This document shows positions 1 through 8,465 of a stretch of DNA of 64,000 bases, piece by piece. A program made the position numbers and the translations under genes. Numbering within the stretch: the first letter of the stretch is position 1; every line of letters begins with the position of its first letter. The notes beneath the pieces were generated by a model that had not been told where the DNA came from, made no database searches, and saw only the letters and a list, made by a program, of their open reading frames with translations. The DNA is from an uncultured Pelagimonas sp. GTDB lineage: Bacteria > Pseudomonadota > Alphaproteobacteria > Rhodobacterales > Rhodobacteraceae. The stretch covers positions 248,001 through 312,000 of the forward strand of contig NZ_CANMKO010000003.1 in NCBI RefSeq assembly GCF_947498515.1. Reading direction: 5' to 3'.

Positions 1-15
1 CGCAGTCAGGAGAGT

Positions 16-762
16 ATGATGGGATCGGGAAAACTTCAGCCAACCTTTGTTTTGGTGCGTCCGCAAATGGGCGAAAACATTGGTGCGGCGGCGCGGGCGA
101 TGTTGAATTTTGGCTTGGATAACATGCGGGTTGTTGCGCCGCGTGATGGCTGGCCGAGCGAATCTGCGGTGGCAATGGCGTCTGGGGCCGGACGGGTCTT
201 GGACGATGCCCAACTATGTGACGATCTTGCCGGGGCGCTTGAGGACCGGACATTTACTTTTGCGACAACGGCGCGGCCGCGGGATTTGACCAAGACGGTT
301 TTTACCCCGGAACAAGCAATGAAAGAGGCGCGGGACCGGATCGCCAAGGGCCAAAAAGTGGCGGTGATGTTTGGACCAGAACGCGCCGGGCTTGAGAATA
401 ACGATATTGCGCAGGCAAATGCGATCATTTCAGTGCCCGTGAACCCCGAATACGCCAGTCTGAACCTCGCGCAATGTGTCTTGCTTTGCGGCTATGAATG
501 GATGCGGGCGACAGCCGAGGCAGAGCCGATTGTTGATGTCCTTGCTGGAACCGAGATGGCCAATGGCCAAGAGATTGAGCACTTGGCCCTGCATTATCAG
601 GACCGAATGCAAGAGGCCGGGTTCTTTTACCCAGAACACAAAGCCGAAAGCATGAAGGTCAATCTTCGCAACATGTGGAGCCGGATGCCATTAACGCGGG
701 CTGATGTGCAAATGTTGCACGGGATGATGCGACAGGTGGTGCGCTGGAAGGATAAGGACTAG
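16..762 (+). CDS. trmJ: TrmJ-type tRNA/rRNA 2'-O-methyltransferase (SPOUT family)
   Basis: SPOUT-superfamily RNA methyltransferase that probably puts a 2'-O-methyl group on tRNA position 32 using S-adenosylmethionine. The three family motifs are visible: NIGAAARAMLNFG near residue 22, VMFGPERAGLENND near 116 and NPEYASLNLAQ near 143, which together form the trefoil-knot cofactor site. At 248 residues it has the usual TrmJ length. Two adjacent ATG codons open the frame. The AGGAGA Shine-Dalgarno at 8-13 suits the second one (position 19) better, so the protein may be one residue shorter. The next gene is convergent and a strong hairpin lies between them. The family is certain; the exact RNA target is inferred from family knowledge. 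Confidence 0.9.
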   Translation: MMGSGKLQPTFVLVRPQMGENIGAAARAMLNFGLDNMRVVAPRDGWPSESAVAMASGAGRVLDDAQLCDDLAGALEDRTFTFATTARPRDLTKTVFTPEQAMKEARDRIAKGQKVAVMFGPERAGLENNDIAQANAIISVPVNPEYASLNLAQCVLLCGYEWMRATAEAEPIVDVLAGTEMANGQEIEHLALHYQDRMQEAGFFYPEHKAESMKVNLRNMWSRMPLTRADVQMLHGMMRQVVRWKDKD

Positions 763-765
763 CGC

Positions 766-797
766 AAAAAAAAACGGACCGGGTGTGCCGGTCCGTT
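766..797 (-). terminator. Rho-independent terminator of the SH3b gene
   Basis: A perfect 10-bp stem (773-782 paired with 788-797) closes a 5-nt loop. Read on the minus strand it is followed by a run of nine T (766-774). It lies just after the minus-strand SH3b gene and touches the end of the convergent methyltransferase gene, so it may also stop transcripts from that side. Confidence 0.85.
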
Positions 798-847
798 AGT
801 CATTGCCGGATCAGGGAGGGGAGATTCCGGCGATGGTGTCAGTGTGA

Positions 848-1159
848 TCAATAGTTGTTGCCGTAGTTGTTGTGCTTGGGCTTTGGCTTGTAGTGGTTGG
901 TGCAGGCATGATTTTGAAGGTACTTGCCAGCCACCCAGTAATGGTTGTGATTGTAAGAAACCTTGGCCCACCCGTGTTGCCAGCCGACCACATGGATTTG
1001 GGTGCAAGCATGGAAGGTACCAATCACGTTGTAATGTGTGCCGGGACCGGAACGGGCATTCAGCTTTACCCCGTGTTCAATCCAAGCCGAGCTGGCTGAG
1101 GCGGTGGTGGCACCGATGGATGCGGCGGCGATGATGGCGGAAATCAGAAGCTTTTTCAT
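848..1159 (-). CDS. Small secreted SH3b-domain protein
   Basis: A 103-residue exported protein. The first 23 residues are a classic signal peptide (MKKLLIS, an Ala-rich core, then ASA). After it comes one bacterial SH3 (SH3b) domain with the usual LNARSGPGTHYNVIG start and a WAKVSY strand, ending at about residue 85. The last 20 residues are rich in His, Asn, Lys and Tyr. SH3b domains often bind peptidoglycan or metals; the His/Asn-rich tail and two Cys residues (in FHACT and HACTNH) fit metal binding or a disulfide, but this is inference. AAAGGAC about 6-7 nt before the ATG supports the start. It has its own terminator and stands alone between a convergent and a divergent neighbour. Confidence 0.8.
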   Translation of the reverse strand: MKKLLISAIIAAASIGATTASASSAWIEHGVKLNARSGPGTHYNVIGTFHACTQIHVVGWQHGWAKVSYNHNHYWVAGKYLQNHACTNHYKPKPKHNNYGNNY

Positions 1160-1348
1160 TGTTACGGTCCTTTGTGTGAATGTCTGTTGGCAGTGTCATA
1201 AATTCTGCATTCACCCTACATCATTGGACCCGCCGCCCTAAGTCTGGAAAGTCTGACCAAGGTATTCCTTACCCTGTGACACCTTGTTCAGGGGTGGTTG
1301 AAGCCTGTGCGCAGCGGCCTTAGTGTCACGCGCAAATGGAGATGTGAT

Positions 1349-2494
1349 ATGGCTGAAAAGCGCAAGCTGTTCGAAGATGTGAGCGAAGCTCAGGCCAAAC
1401 CGGCGGAACCGTCGGGCGGGATGATTGACGCGGGAAAACGTGGGGCGCGCCGGGCCATTCGTGGCTGGTTGATGCTGCTGTTTGCTTTGGTCGTGGTGAT
1501 GATCGCCGTTGGTGGTCTAACCCGGTTGACTGATAGTGGATTGTCGATCACCGAATGGCGTCCCGTCACCGGGGCCATGCCGCCGATGAGTGCCGAGGCC
1601 TGGGACGCTGAGTTTGCCAAGTATCAGCAAATCCCTGAGTATCAGCTGGAAAACAAAGGCATGAGCCTTGCTGAGTTTCAGTTCATCTATTGGTGGGAAT
1701 GGGGCCATCGCCAATTGGGCCGGGTCATCGGCCTTGTTTGGGCGATCGGGTTCTTTGGGTTTTTGGCGGCCAAGCGTATTCCGACAGGTTGGACCGGTCG
1801 CTTGTTTGGACTGGGCGTTTTGGGCGGATTGCAGGGGGCCGTGGGTTGGTGGATGGTCTCGTCTGGCTTGACCGGACAAATGACCGATGTGGCATCGTAT
1901 CGGTTGGCAACCCATCTTGGTCTTGCTTTCGTGATCCTTGGGTTCATCGCGTGGTACATCTATGGATTGGGCCGGGAAGAGCGTGATTTGATGCAGGCGC
2001 GTCGTTTGGCCGAACCCAAATTGTTCTCCATGTCGACCGGGTTGATGCATTTCGCCTTTTTGCAAATCCTGTTTGGGGCTTTGGTGGCGGGCATTGATGC
2101 CGGGCGGACCTTCAATGATTGGCCCCTTATGGCAGGCGGGATTTTGCCGCCAGATATGTTTGACATTCAGCCGGTTTGGCGCAACTTATTCGAGAATGCA
2201 GGTTTGGTTCAATTCCTTCACCGTGTGCTCGGGTATCTGTTGTTTGCCTTTGGCCTTGTGGTTTGGCGGCGCGGTCGCAAATCGCCCAATGGTGACACGC
2301 GGTTCCGGTTCAACGCTGTGTTTGCCATGCTAAGTGTGCAGGTGCTTTTGGGGATCGTGACGGTTCTTTATATTGCGCCGTGGCATTTGGCATTGCTGCA
2401 CCAGCTGGGCGCGGTTGTGCTTTGGGCTTTGATCCTGCGGGCGCGCTTTGCGGCGCGTTATCCAACTGAACAATCCATCCGAGGAGCCGCGTGA
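1349..2494 (+). CDS. ctaA: Heme A synthase CtaA (COX15 type)
   Basis: Membrane enzyme that oxidises the C8 methyl of heme O to the formyl group of heme A, needed for aa3-type cytochrome oxidase. The 381-residue protein has about eight membrane segments and the conserved heme-ligand histidines in WEWGHRQLGR, ATHLGLAF, QFLHRVLGY and LLHQLGA, plus the signature ITEWRPVTGAMPP. This is the long alphaproteobacterial/mitochondrial COX15 form. I start at the ATG at 1349 (MAEKRK) because GGAG lies 7 nt before it; the frame is open further upstream but lacks a good ribosome site. The next gene starts 2 nt after the stop, so the two are probably co-transcribed. Confidence 0.95.
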   Translation: MAEKRKLFEDVSEAQAKPAEPSGGMIDAGKRGARRAIRGWLMLLFALVVVMIAVGGLTRLTDSGLSITEWRPVTGAMPPMSAEAWDAEFAKYQQIPEYQLENKGMSLAEFQFIYWWEWGHRQLGRVIGLVWAIGFFGFLAAKRIPTGWTGRLFGLGVLGGLQGAVGWWMVSSGLTGQMTDVASYRLATHLGLAFVILGFIAWYIYGLGREERDLMQARRLAEPKLFSMSTGLMHFAFLQILFGALVAGIDAGRTFNDWPLMAGGILPPDMFDIQPVWRNLFENAGLVQFLHRVLGYLLFAFGLVVWRRGRKSPNGDTRFRFNAVFAMLSVQVLLGIVTVLYIAPWHLALLHQLGAVVLWALILRARFAARYPTEQSIRGAA

Positions 2495-2495
2495 T

Positions 2496-3971
2496 ATGAA
2501 CGCTTTTAACGATTTGATGGCCTTTCACCGAGACACTGAGGCGCTTGGGCAAATCTCTGGGCGCTTGGGCTGGGATCAGGAAACCATGATGCCCGCCGGT
2601 GCCGGAGAACAACGCGCCGATGAAAGCGCGGCCATCGAAGGCATCATCCATCAGCGTAAAGTTGATCCACGAGTCGGAGAGTGGCTCGCGGCAATTGATG
2701 ACAGTTCGCTTGATGACGTTGGACGGGCTCAGGTTCGCTTGATCCGCCGTGCCTATGAGCGCAGTTCGCGGGTGCCCGAACGCCTTGTCGCGGAAATGGC
2801 GCGGGCGTCGACGCGGGCCCATAAGATCTGGGCCGAGGCGCGCTCAGATGACAATTTCGCCGCCTTTGCACCAGTTCTTAAAGAGATCGTGGCCTTGCGT
2901 CAGGAAGAGGCGCAAGCGCTCGCCGGAGATGGCGATATGTATGATGCCTTGTTGAACGAGTATGAGCCCGGCACCAAGGCAAGCGAACTTGAGGCGATGT
3001 TTGGGGCTTTGCGCCCCCGTCTTGTGGCCCTCCGCGAGGCGGTTCTCTCAAAGCCAGATATGCCCGGTTTGAGCGGGTCTTTTGACCCGGAAGGTCAGAT
3101 GCGGGTCACCGAAAAACTCGCGGCACAGTTTGGCTATGATTTTAACCGCGGTCGCGTTGACAAGGCCGTTCATCCTTTCAGTTCCGGAAGCGGAAATGAC
3201 GTGCGGATCACAACCCGAACTGAGCCACTTGACCCATTCAATTGTTTTTACTCAACAATTCATGAGGTTGGGCACGGGTGCTATGAGCAGAATATCGACC
3301 AAGCCTACCGGATGACTCCGCTTGGGCGCGGGGTGTCGATGGGTGTTCATGAAAGCCAAAGCCGGATTTATGAAAACCAGCTTGGGCGCTCACGTGCCTT
3401 TACAGGTTGGCTTTTTGGGCAAATGCGCGATGAATTTGGTGACTTCGGTGTCGCCGACGAAAACGCGTTTTATGGGGCCGTCAACCGGATCAAAAACGGC
3501 TACATTCGTACAGAGGCCGATGAGGTTCAGTACAACCTGCATGTCTTGCTGCGGTTTGACCTAGAGCGGGCGATTATCTCTGGCGATTTAACCGTGGACG
3601 ACCTTGAAACGGCTTGGAATGATCGGTTTGAAGCTGATTTCGGATATGCTGTCGACAAGGCGTCAAACGGCGTTTTGCAAGATGTGCATTGGTCGGCCGG
3701 GTTCTTTGGCTATTTCCCAACCTATTCGCTGGGCAATGTTTATGCTGGCTGCCTAAATGAAGCGTTGCGCGCAGCGGTTCCTGATCTTGATGATCAACTT
3801 GCGCGCGGTGACACCTCGGCGGCGACGGGCTGGTTGCGGGAGAACCTTCAACAACACGGCGGATTGCGCGAGGCGGTTGATACGATCCAGCACGCTACTG
3901 GCAAAGCACCAAGCGAGGGGCCGCTTTTGGATTATCTCGAAGCCAAGTTCAAAGACATCTACGATCTATAA
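2496..3971 (+). CDS. Carboxypeptidase Taq (M32 metallopeptidase)
   Basis: Cytoplasmic zinc carboxypeptidase of peptidase family M32. The zinc motif HEVGH is visible near residue 258, with the catalytic Glu between the two His and the third ligand Glu expected in VHESQSR downstream. Other family marks are GWDQETMMP near the N terminus and the IRTEADEVQYNLHVLLRF helix. The length, 491 residues, is normal. The ATG at 2496 is preceded by GAGGAG at 2481-2486 and overlaps nothing, although the frame is open back into ctaA. It probably trims peptides released by protein turnover. It lies in one transcription unit with ctaA, but no functional link is evident. Confidence 0.93.
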   Translation: MNAFNDLMAFHRDTEALGQISGRLGWDQETMMPAGAGEQRADESAAIEGIIHQRKVDPRVGEWLAAIDDSSLDDVGRAQVRLIRRAYERSSRVPERLVAEMARASTRAHKIWAEARSDDNFAAFAPVLKEIVALRQEEAQALAGDGDMYDALLNEYEPGTKASELEAMFGALRPRLVALREAVLSKPDMPGLSGSFDPEGQMRVTEKLAAQFGYDFNRGRVDKAVHPFSSGSGNDVRITTRTEPLDPFNCFYSTIHEVGHGCYEQNIDQAYRMTPLGRGVSMGVHESQSRIYENQLGRSRAFTGWLFGQMRDEFGDFGVADENAFYGAVNRIKNGYIRTEADEVQYNLHVLLRFDLERAIISGDLTVDDLETAWNDRFEADFGYAVDKASNGVLQDVHWSAGFFGYFPTYSLGNVYAGCLNEALRAAVPDLDDQLARGDTSAATGWLRENLQQHGGLREAVDTIQHATGKAPSEGPLLDYLEAKFKDIYDL

Positions 3972-3978
3972 AATACGG

Positions 3979-3998
3979 TGGCGGGGGAAACCCCGCCA
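3979..3998. terminator. Hairpin between convergent genes
   Basis: An 8-bp GC-rich perfect stem (TGGCGGGG with its complement) closes a GAAA tetraloop between the end of the M32 gene and the end of the convergent DUF6614-like gene. There is no good T run on the plus side and only a weak TATTTTA on the minus side, so it is a probable but not strong bidirectional terminator. Confidence 0.55.
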
Positions 3999-3999
3999 T

Positions 4000-4350
4000 C
4001 TACAAAAGTGCCATACGTTCGGTCCGCTCTGGGTCCGGAAATGGCCGATACAGTGCAAAATCCGAATTCAGAATCTGTTCATGAACTGCACGGTAGAGCC
4101 GTTCGATATTGTCATCCTGTGTTCCATTCATTCGGAACGCCTGATCCAATTGCGCCAAATCGTTGAACTCGATCTGCAAAAGAAAATCGCGATAGCAATC
4201 CGCGGCGAGGTTCAATTTGCGTCGGTATAAATGCCAACGCAAGATAACGCCCTGGGTCATCAAATGGTCCAACCAAATCTCGGCAGCATGGGCAAAGGCC
4301 AGAGCTTTGGAATCATTTTTCAGATCAATCATGCATGTGTAGAGGTTCAT
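4000..4350 (-). CDS. DUF6614-like conserved protein
   Basis: A 116-residue soluble protein without signal peptide or membrane segment. The sequence (MNLYTCMIDLK start, then WHLYRRKLNLA and YRDFLLQIEFNDLAQLDQAF) matches my memory of a small uncharacterised family common in Rhodobacteraceae (DUF6614). Its ferredoxin-like strand-helix pattern recalls monooxygenase-type small proteins, but no function is known to me. The start at 4350 is chosen because AAAGGAG lies 6-7 nt upstream; the frame continues upstream without a ribosome site. It stands alone between the convergent M32 gene and gyrA. Confidence 0.75.
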   Translation of the reverse strand: MNLYTCMIDLKNDSKALAFAHAAEIWLDHLMTQGVILRWHLYRRKLNLAADCYRDFLLQIEFNDLAQLDQAFRMNGTQDDNIERLYRAVHEQILNSDFALYRPFPDPERTERMALL

Positions 4351-4403
4351 CAAAATCTCCTTTGAGCGCAAATTGCCAGACAGAGATTGAAACCCTCTTA
4401 AAA

Positions 4404-4444
4404 CGCAAAACACCGGCCAGAGCAGGGAGCCATGGCCGGTGTTT
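4404..4444 (-). terminator. Rho-independent terminator of gyrA
   Basis: A perfect 12-bp stem (4408-4419 with 4433-4444) has a 13-nt loop and lies 20 nt after the gyrA stop. On the minus strand the stem ends in GTTT followed by TGCGTTTT, giving a T-rich tail. Confidence 0.8.
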
Positions 4445-4464
4445 GTTTAGAAAAGCTACTGTGC

Positions 4465-7239
4465 TTACTCTTCGCTGGTTCCCTCAGGACCACTTTCGGA
4501 GATCACTTCGGCATCCTCGATGTCGTCGTCGCCTTGATCGGCAATCCGCGCAACTGAAACAACAACTTCTTTCTTGCCGGTGCGGAAGACGTTGACGCCG
4601 CCAGCCCCGCGCGAGCGGAAGGATATGCCATCAACGGGCACGCGGATCGATTGACCTGTTGAGGTGGCCAACATGATTTGGTCACCCATTTCAACCGGGA
4701 AGCTGGCCACAAGGGGGCCGCCGCGCATCGCTTTGTCAAAGGCTTGAACACCCATTCCGCCGCGTCCGCGCACCGGATAATCGTGGCTGGAGCTCAACTT
4801 ACCAGCGCCTTTTGAAGTGATCGTCAAAAGCAGGTTTTCAGCTGCTGACATCTCGGCGTAGCGTTCTTGGCTGAGCTGAGCGTTGGCATTGCCTTCTTCT
4901 TCACTTGGCAGTTCCGCATCATCCGCAAGACCTGCCATGGCACGGCGCATTTTGAGGTAGGCTGCGCGTTCATCTGGGGTTGCTTCGAACTGGCGAATGA
5001 CGGCCATCGACACGACCTTGTCATCCCCGAGCAATTTGATCCCACGGACACCCACCGACGCGCGGCTGTTGAATACCCGAACGGCCGTTGCGGGGAAGCG
5101 GATCGCACGACCGCTGTCGGTAACCAGCATGACGTGATCGTCGTTTTCAGCAATGCGCACATCGATCAGCTTTGTGTCTGCGTGATCGTCTTCGAACTTC
5201 ATCGCGATCTTGCCGTTAGATTTCACATTTGTGAAGTCTGACAGCTTGTTACGGCGCACAGTTCCTGCGGATGTCGCAAAGACGACTTGCAAGTCATCCC
5301 AGTCATCCTCGTCCCGATCAACCGGCATAATCGCGGCAATTGATACGCCCGATGGGATCGGCAACAGGTTGACAATCGCCTTGCCCTTGGACGTGCGAGA
5401 CCCTTGCGGCAAACGCCATGTCTTGAGTTTGTAGGCCATGCCATCGGTGGTGAAGAACAACAATTGCGTATGAGTGTTGGCCACAAATAGCGTGGTCACC
5501 ACATCATCGTCTTTCATCGTGCCGCCGGACACACCTTTACCGCCGCGTTTCTGGGCGCGGAAATCAACAAGCGGCGTGCGTTTGATGTAACCTTCGGCGG
5601 TGACAGTGACGACCATATCGGACCGTTCGATCAGATCCTCGTCGTCCATGTCGCCAGCCCAATCAACGATCTCGGTGCGTCGGGGTACGGCGAAATCTTC
5701 GCGAACCTTGCGCATTTCATCCGAGATAATTGTCATGATGCGGTCACGGCTGCCCAGAATTTCAAGGTATTCTTTGATCTTGGCAGCCAGTTCTTCCAGC
5801 TCGTCGGTGACTTCTTTGACACCAAGTTGTGTCAGGCGCTGCAAACGCAGTTCTAAAATCGCCCGGACTTGCGTCTCTGACAGGTTATAGGTGCCGTCGT
5901 CATTTGCTTTGTGGGTCGGATCGTCGATCAGCGCGATATATGGCAGAATCTCATGGGCGGGCCAACGGCGTTCCATCAGTTTGGCGCGAGCTTCTGGCGC
6001 ATCCGCCGAGGCACGAATAGTCGCAACAACTTCGTCAACGTTGGAAACGGCCACAGCCAAACCACACAGAATATGGCTCCGCTCGCGAGCTTTGCGAAGC
6101 AGATAGGCAGTGCGGCGCACAATCACATCTTCGCGAAAATCCAAGAAGGCCGTCAAGAAGGCACGCAGAGTGAGCTGTTCTGGACGGCCACCGTTGAGCG
6201 CCAGCATGTTGCAGGCAAAGCTTGTCTGCATGGGCGTAAAGCGGAACAGCTGATTCAATACAACTTCAGCCGTAGCATCGCGTTTCAGCTCTACAACAAC
6301 GCGCACACCATTGCGGTCAGATTCATCCTGAACGTGGGCGATGCCTTCGATCTTTTTGTCGCGGGCCGCTTCGGCAATCCGCTCGATCATCGTCGATTTG
6401 TTCACCTGATAGGGAATCTCATCGATAACGATGGCGTAGCGGTCCTTGCGGATTTCTTCGACGCGGGTTTTGGAGCGAATGACAACGCTACCACGACCTT
6501 CGGTATAGGCTTTGTACGCGCCAGAGCGGCCAAGGATCACACCACCGGTTGGGAAATCTGGGGCAGGGACGTATTCAATCAACTGCTCGCTGCTCAGATC
6601 GGGGTTGTCGATCAGCGCCAGAGCAGCATCGATGACTTCGCCCAAGTTATGAGGCGGAATACGGGTGGCCATACCAACCGCAATACCCTCAGCACCATTG
6701 ACCAATACGTTAGGATAACGCGCCGGCAAAACCGTGGGTTCCCGTTCCTTGCCGTCATAGTTGTCTTGGAAATCAACGGTATCTTTATCGATGTCCAGCA
6801 ACAAGTTCAGCGCCGATTTCTCCAGCCGAGACTCGGTGTAACGCATGGCAGCGGCGCTATCACCGTCCATCGACCCAAAGTTACCCTGACCATCGATCAG
6901 AGGCAGTGACATGGAAAAGTCCTGCGCCATACGCACCAAGGCGTCGTAGATCGCGCTATCGCCGTGGGGGTGATAGTTCCCCATGACTTCGCCAACGGGC
7001 TTGGCACATTTGCGATAGGATTTGTCGGGCGTGTAGCCACCATCATACATATGATACAAAATGCGTCGGTGAACGGGTTTCAAACCGTCCCGTACATCGG
7101 GAATCGCCCGGCTGACAATCACGCTCATCGCGTAATCGAGATAGCTGGTTTTCATCTCCCGTTCGATGGAGATCGACGGCCCGCTGTATGCCGGCGGGTT
7201 TTCGTCTGTATTATCAGGAGTTTCTGGCGTGTCGTTCAC
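4465..7239 (-). CDS. gyrA: DNA gyrase subunit A
   Basis: The A subunit of DNA gyrase cuts and rejoins DNA to introduce negative supercoils with GyrB. The 924-residue protein shows the winged-helix/tower core with catalytic Tyr134 in AAAMRYTES, and a six-bladed C-terminal domain with the GyrA box QKRGGKG that marks gyrase rather than topoisomerase IV. In the quinolone-resistance region the sensitive-type residues Ser95 and Asp99 (HPHGDSAIYDAL) are present, equivalent to E. coli Ser83 and Asp87. The start is a GTG at 7239. Alternative starts would cut into the conserved N-terminal arm. The last 20 residues are acidic, as in many gyrases. It is transcribed alone. Confidence 0.98.
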   Translation of the reverse strand: MNDTPETPDNTDENPPAYSGPSISIEREMKTSYLDYAMSVIVSRAIPDVRDGLKPVHRRILYHMYDGGYTPDKSYRKCAKPVGEVMGNYHPHGDSAIYDALVRMAQDFSMSLPLIDGQGNFGSMDGDSAAAMRYTESRLEKSALNLLLDIDKDTVDFQDNYDGKEREPTVLPARYPNVLVNGAEGIAVGMATRIPPHNLGEVIDAALALIDNPDLSSEQLIEYVPAPDFPTGGVILGRSGAYKAYTEGRGSVVIRSKTRVEEIRKDRYAIVIDEIPYQVNKSTMIERIAEAARDKKIEGIAHVQDESDRNGVRVVVELKRDATAEVVLNQLFRFTPMQTSFACNMLALNGGRPEQLTLRAFLTAFLDFREDVIVRRTAYLLRKARERSHILCGLAVAVSNVDEVVATIRASADAPEARAKLMERRWPAHEILPYIALIDDPTHKANDDGTYNLSETQVRAILELRLQRLTQLGVKEVTDELEELAAKIKEYLEILGSRDRIMTIISDEMRKVREDFAVPRRTEIVDWAGDMDDEDLIERSDMVVTVTAEGYIKRTPLVDFRAQKRGGKGVSGGTMKDDDVVTTLFVANTHTQLLFFTTDGMAYKLKTWRLPQGSRTSKGKAIVNLLPIPSGVSIAAIMPVDRDEDDWDDLQVVFATSAGTVRRNKLSDFTNVKSNGKIAMKFEDDHADTKLIDVRIAENDDHVMLVTDSGRAIRFPATAVRVFNSRASVGVRGIKLLGDDKVVSMAVIRQFEATPDERAAYLKMRRAMAGLADDAELPSEEEGNANAQLSQERYAEMSAAENLLLTITSKGAGKLSSSHDYPVRGRGGMGVQAFDKAMRGGPLVASFPVEMGDQIMLATSTGQSIRVPVDGISFRSRGAGGVNVFRTGKKEVVVSVARIADQGDDDIEDAEVISESGPEGTSEE

Positions 7240-7431
7240 GTAGATTGCCTACTCGGTTATCTGCCACATCTTGTTGAAGGTTTTATAACAGATGCAGGAT
7301 GTAGGGTGCAATGGCAGCGTTTCTGCCCAATCTTAGCAGCCGGTCACATTGTCTGCTAACAGACTGTTTTTATTGAAAAGTAAAGATTTTTGCCGCAGCC
7401 TTCTTTTACAACAAAAACAAAGAGGCGCCAC

Positions 7432-7701
7432 ATGCAGACATCTGAAACCGAATTGATGCTCAAGGGCTATGGGCTCACCACGGCGGAATTGTTCTATCAC
7501 ATGCCGGATTACCCGCATGTTTTGAACAGTTTCGTCTGGCAAGACTACGATTTGGCCCCTGATCACGACAAGCTATTCGACTTTATCGCCTTTTGGCACG
7601 ATGAGATTGAAGGGCCGCTTCATTCGGTGCGCTTTACGCATCGCAAAATGATTTCGCCGGGGGAATGGCGCAATGTGGTTGGGGAATTCAACTACCACTA
7701 A
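7432..7701 (+). CDS. Usg family protein
   Basis: An 89-residue soluble protein of the Usg family, which is known by sequence from alphaproteobacteria but has no firmly assigned reaction. Typical blocks are LMLKGYGLTTAELFYHMPD, FVWQDYDLAP and IEGPLHSVRFTH. An older name linked it to amino-acid biosynthesis genes because of a neighbouring location elsewhere, not because of activity. The ATG at 7432 follows AGAGG with about 7 nt spacing; the frame extends further upstream without a ribosome site. It is divergent from gyrA, with a 192-nt gap, and ends at a hairpin shared with the convergent SYLF gene. Confidence 0.85.
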   Translation: MQTSETELMLKGYGLTTAELFYHMPDYPHVLNSFVWQDYDLAPDHDKLFDFIAFWHDEIEGPLHSVRFTHRKMISPGEWRNVVGEFNYH

Positions 7702-7703
7702 CT

Positions 7704-7728
7704 AAAACACCGGGGAAGGTCCCCGGTG
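7704..7728 (-). terminator. Terminator between Usg and SYLF genes
   Basis: A perfect 8-bp stem (7708-7715 with 7721-7728) with loop AAGGT. On the minus strand it ends in GTGTTTTAG, so it serves the SYLF-domain gene. On the plus strand it has no T run but lies 6 nt after the Usg stop. Confidence 0.7.
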
Positions 7729-7761
7729 AATTGAAACTGTTTGTTTTGCCAATCGGTGGCG

Positions 7762-8316
7762 TCACGGGATGATGCGGGTGTATTTGACACCTTCCAGCGT
7801 CGCACCGACACGCAAACCGGCCTGACCAAACACAATCGCAATGACTGGAGACAGCGCTGTTGTGGTTTCCGTCGACAGCTTTTCGCCCCGTTCGGGCGTC
7901 GCGTATTCGATATTGGCACCGGCTGCATAGCCGGGTGAACGACGGAAGGTCGCCAAGGCGTCATTTGTCATGAAGAACAAGACATGCGCGTATTGCTGGG
8001 CACCGATTTGCAACCCACCGGAAGCTTTGGCCAAAGAATAGTAATCAACCGTCGCGCCACCGACGCGTAGCGCGCCCTGGCCATATGCCCCGCCAACGCC
8101 AAATCCGGCCTCGGTCACAAGGGGCATCACCAGAATACCAACGGATTTTGCCGCCAGATCGCGGGTCGATGGGTAATCCGAATACAGCTGGCTTAGGGTG
8201 CTGTCGACGCGGGCGTCGATTGTTGCCGGGCCACGGCTTCCAACGCCGTTACCACAAGCGGCCACCAGCGCAGTCGCGCCAAGGCCAAAGGTCAATTTTC
8301 GTCTCGAAAGGGTCAT
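7762..8316 (-). CDS. SYLF (Ysc84-like) domain lipoprotein
   Basis: A 184-residue exported lipoprotein. The N terminus has SRRKLTFGLGATALVAAC, which combines a twin-arginine-like pair with a lipobox ending at Cys20. The rest is a SYLF/Ysc84 actin- and lipid-binding type domain: SVGILVMPLVTEAGFGVGGAYGQGALRV, YYSLAKASGGLQIGAQQYAHVLFFM. In bacteria these proteins are thought to bind phospholipid at the cell envelope; the role is not established. The ATG at 8316 has AAGGAAC about 9 nt upstream; the frame runs further upstream without support. It is followed by its own terminator. Confidence 0.85.
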   Translation of the reverse strand: MTLSRRKLTFGLGATALVAACGNGVGSRGPATIDARVDSTLSQLYSDYPSTRDLAAKSVGILVMPLVTEAGFGVGGAYGQGALRVGGATVDYYSLAKASGGLQIGAQQYAHVLFFMTNDALATFRRSPGYAAGANIEYATPERGEKLSTETTTALSPVIAIVFGQAGLRVGATLEGVKYTRIIP

Positions 8317-8465
8317 GTCGCTCGTTCCTTGCCATTCCTTTGGGCCAATCGCTTGCCTGCGGCCCAGATCCGGCTTTTGGTGCCGGTTAACTGGTCTTAT
8401 ACGCAGCAAAACAAGGCTTGTCACCTCACCTTGCCACGCGCTTTTGTGTCTTGGGCGGAAGATTG

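Noticed and set aside
5911-6909. 332-codon plus-strand open frame inside gyrA
   Set aside because: It is the antisense of a strongly conserved gyrA segment, has no ribosome site and no protein-like motifs; high-GC coding DNA commonly leaves the opposite strand open.
4465-7239. Quinolone-resistance change in gyrA
   Set aside because: Ser95 and Asp99 are the sensitive-type residues.
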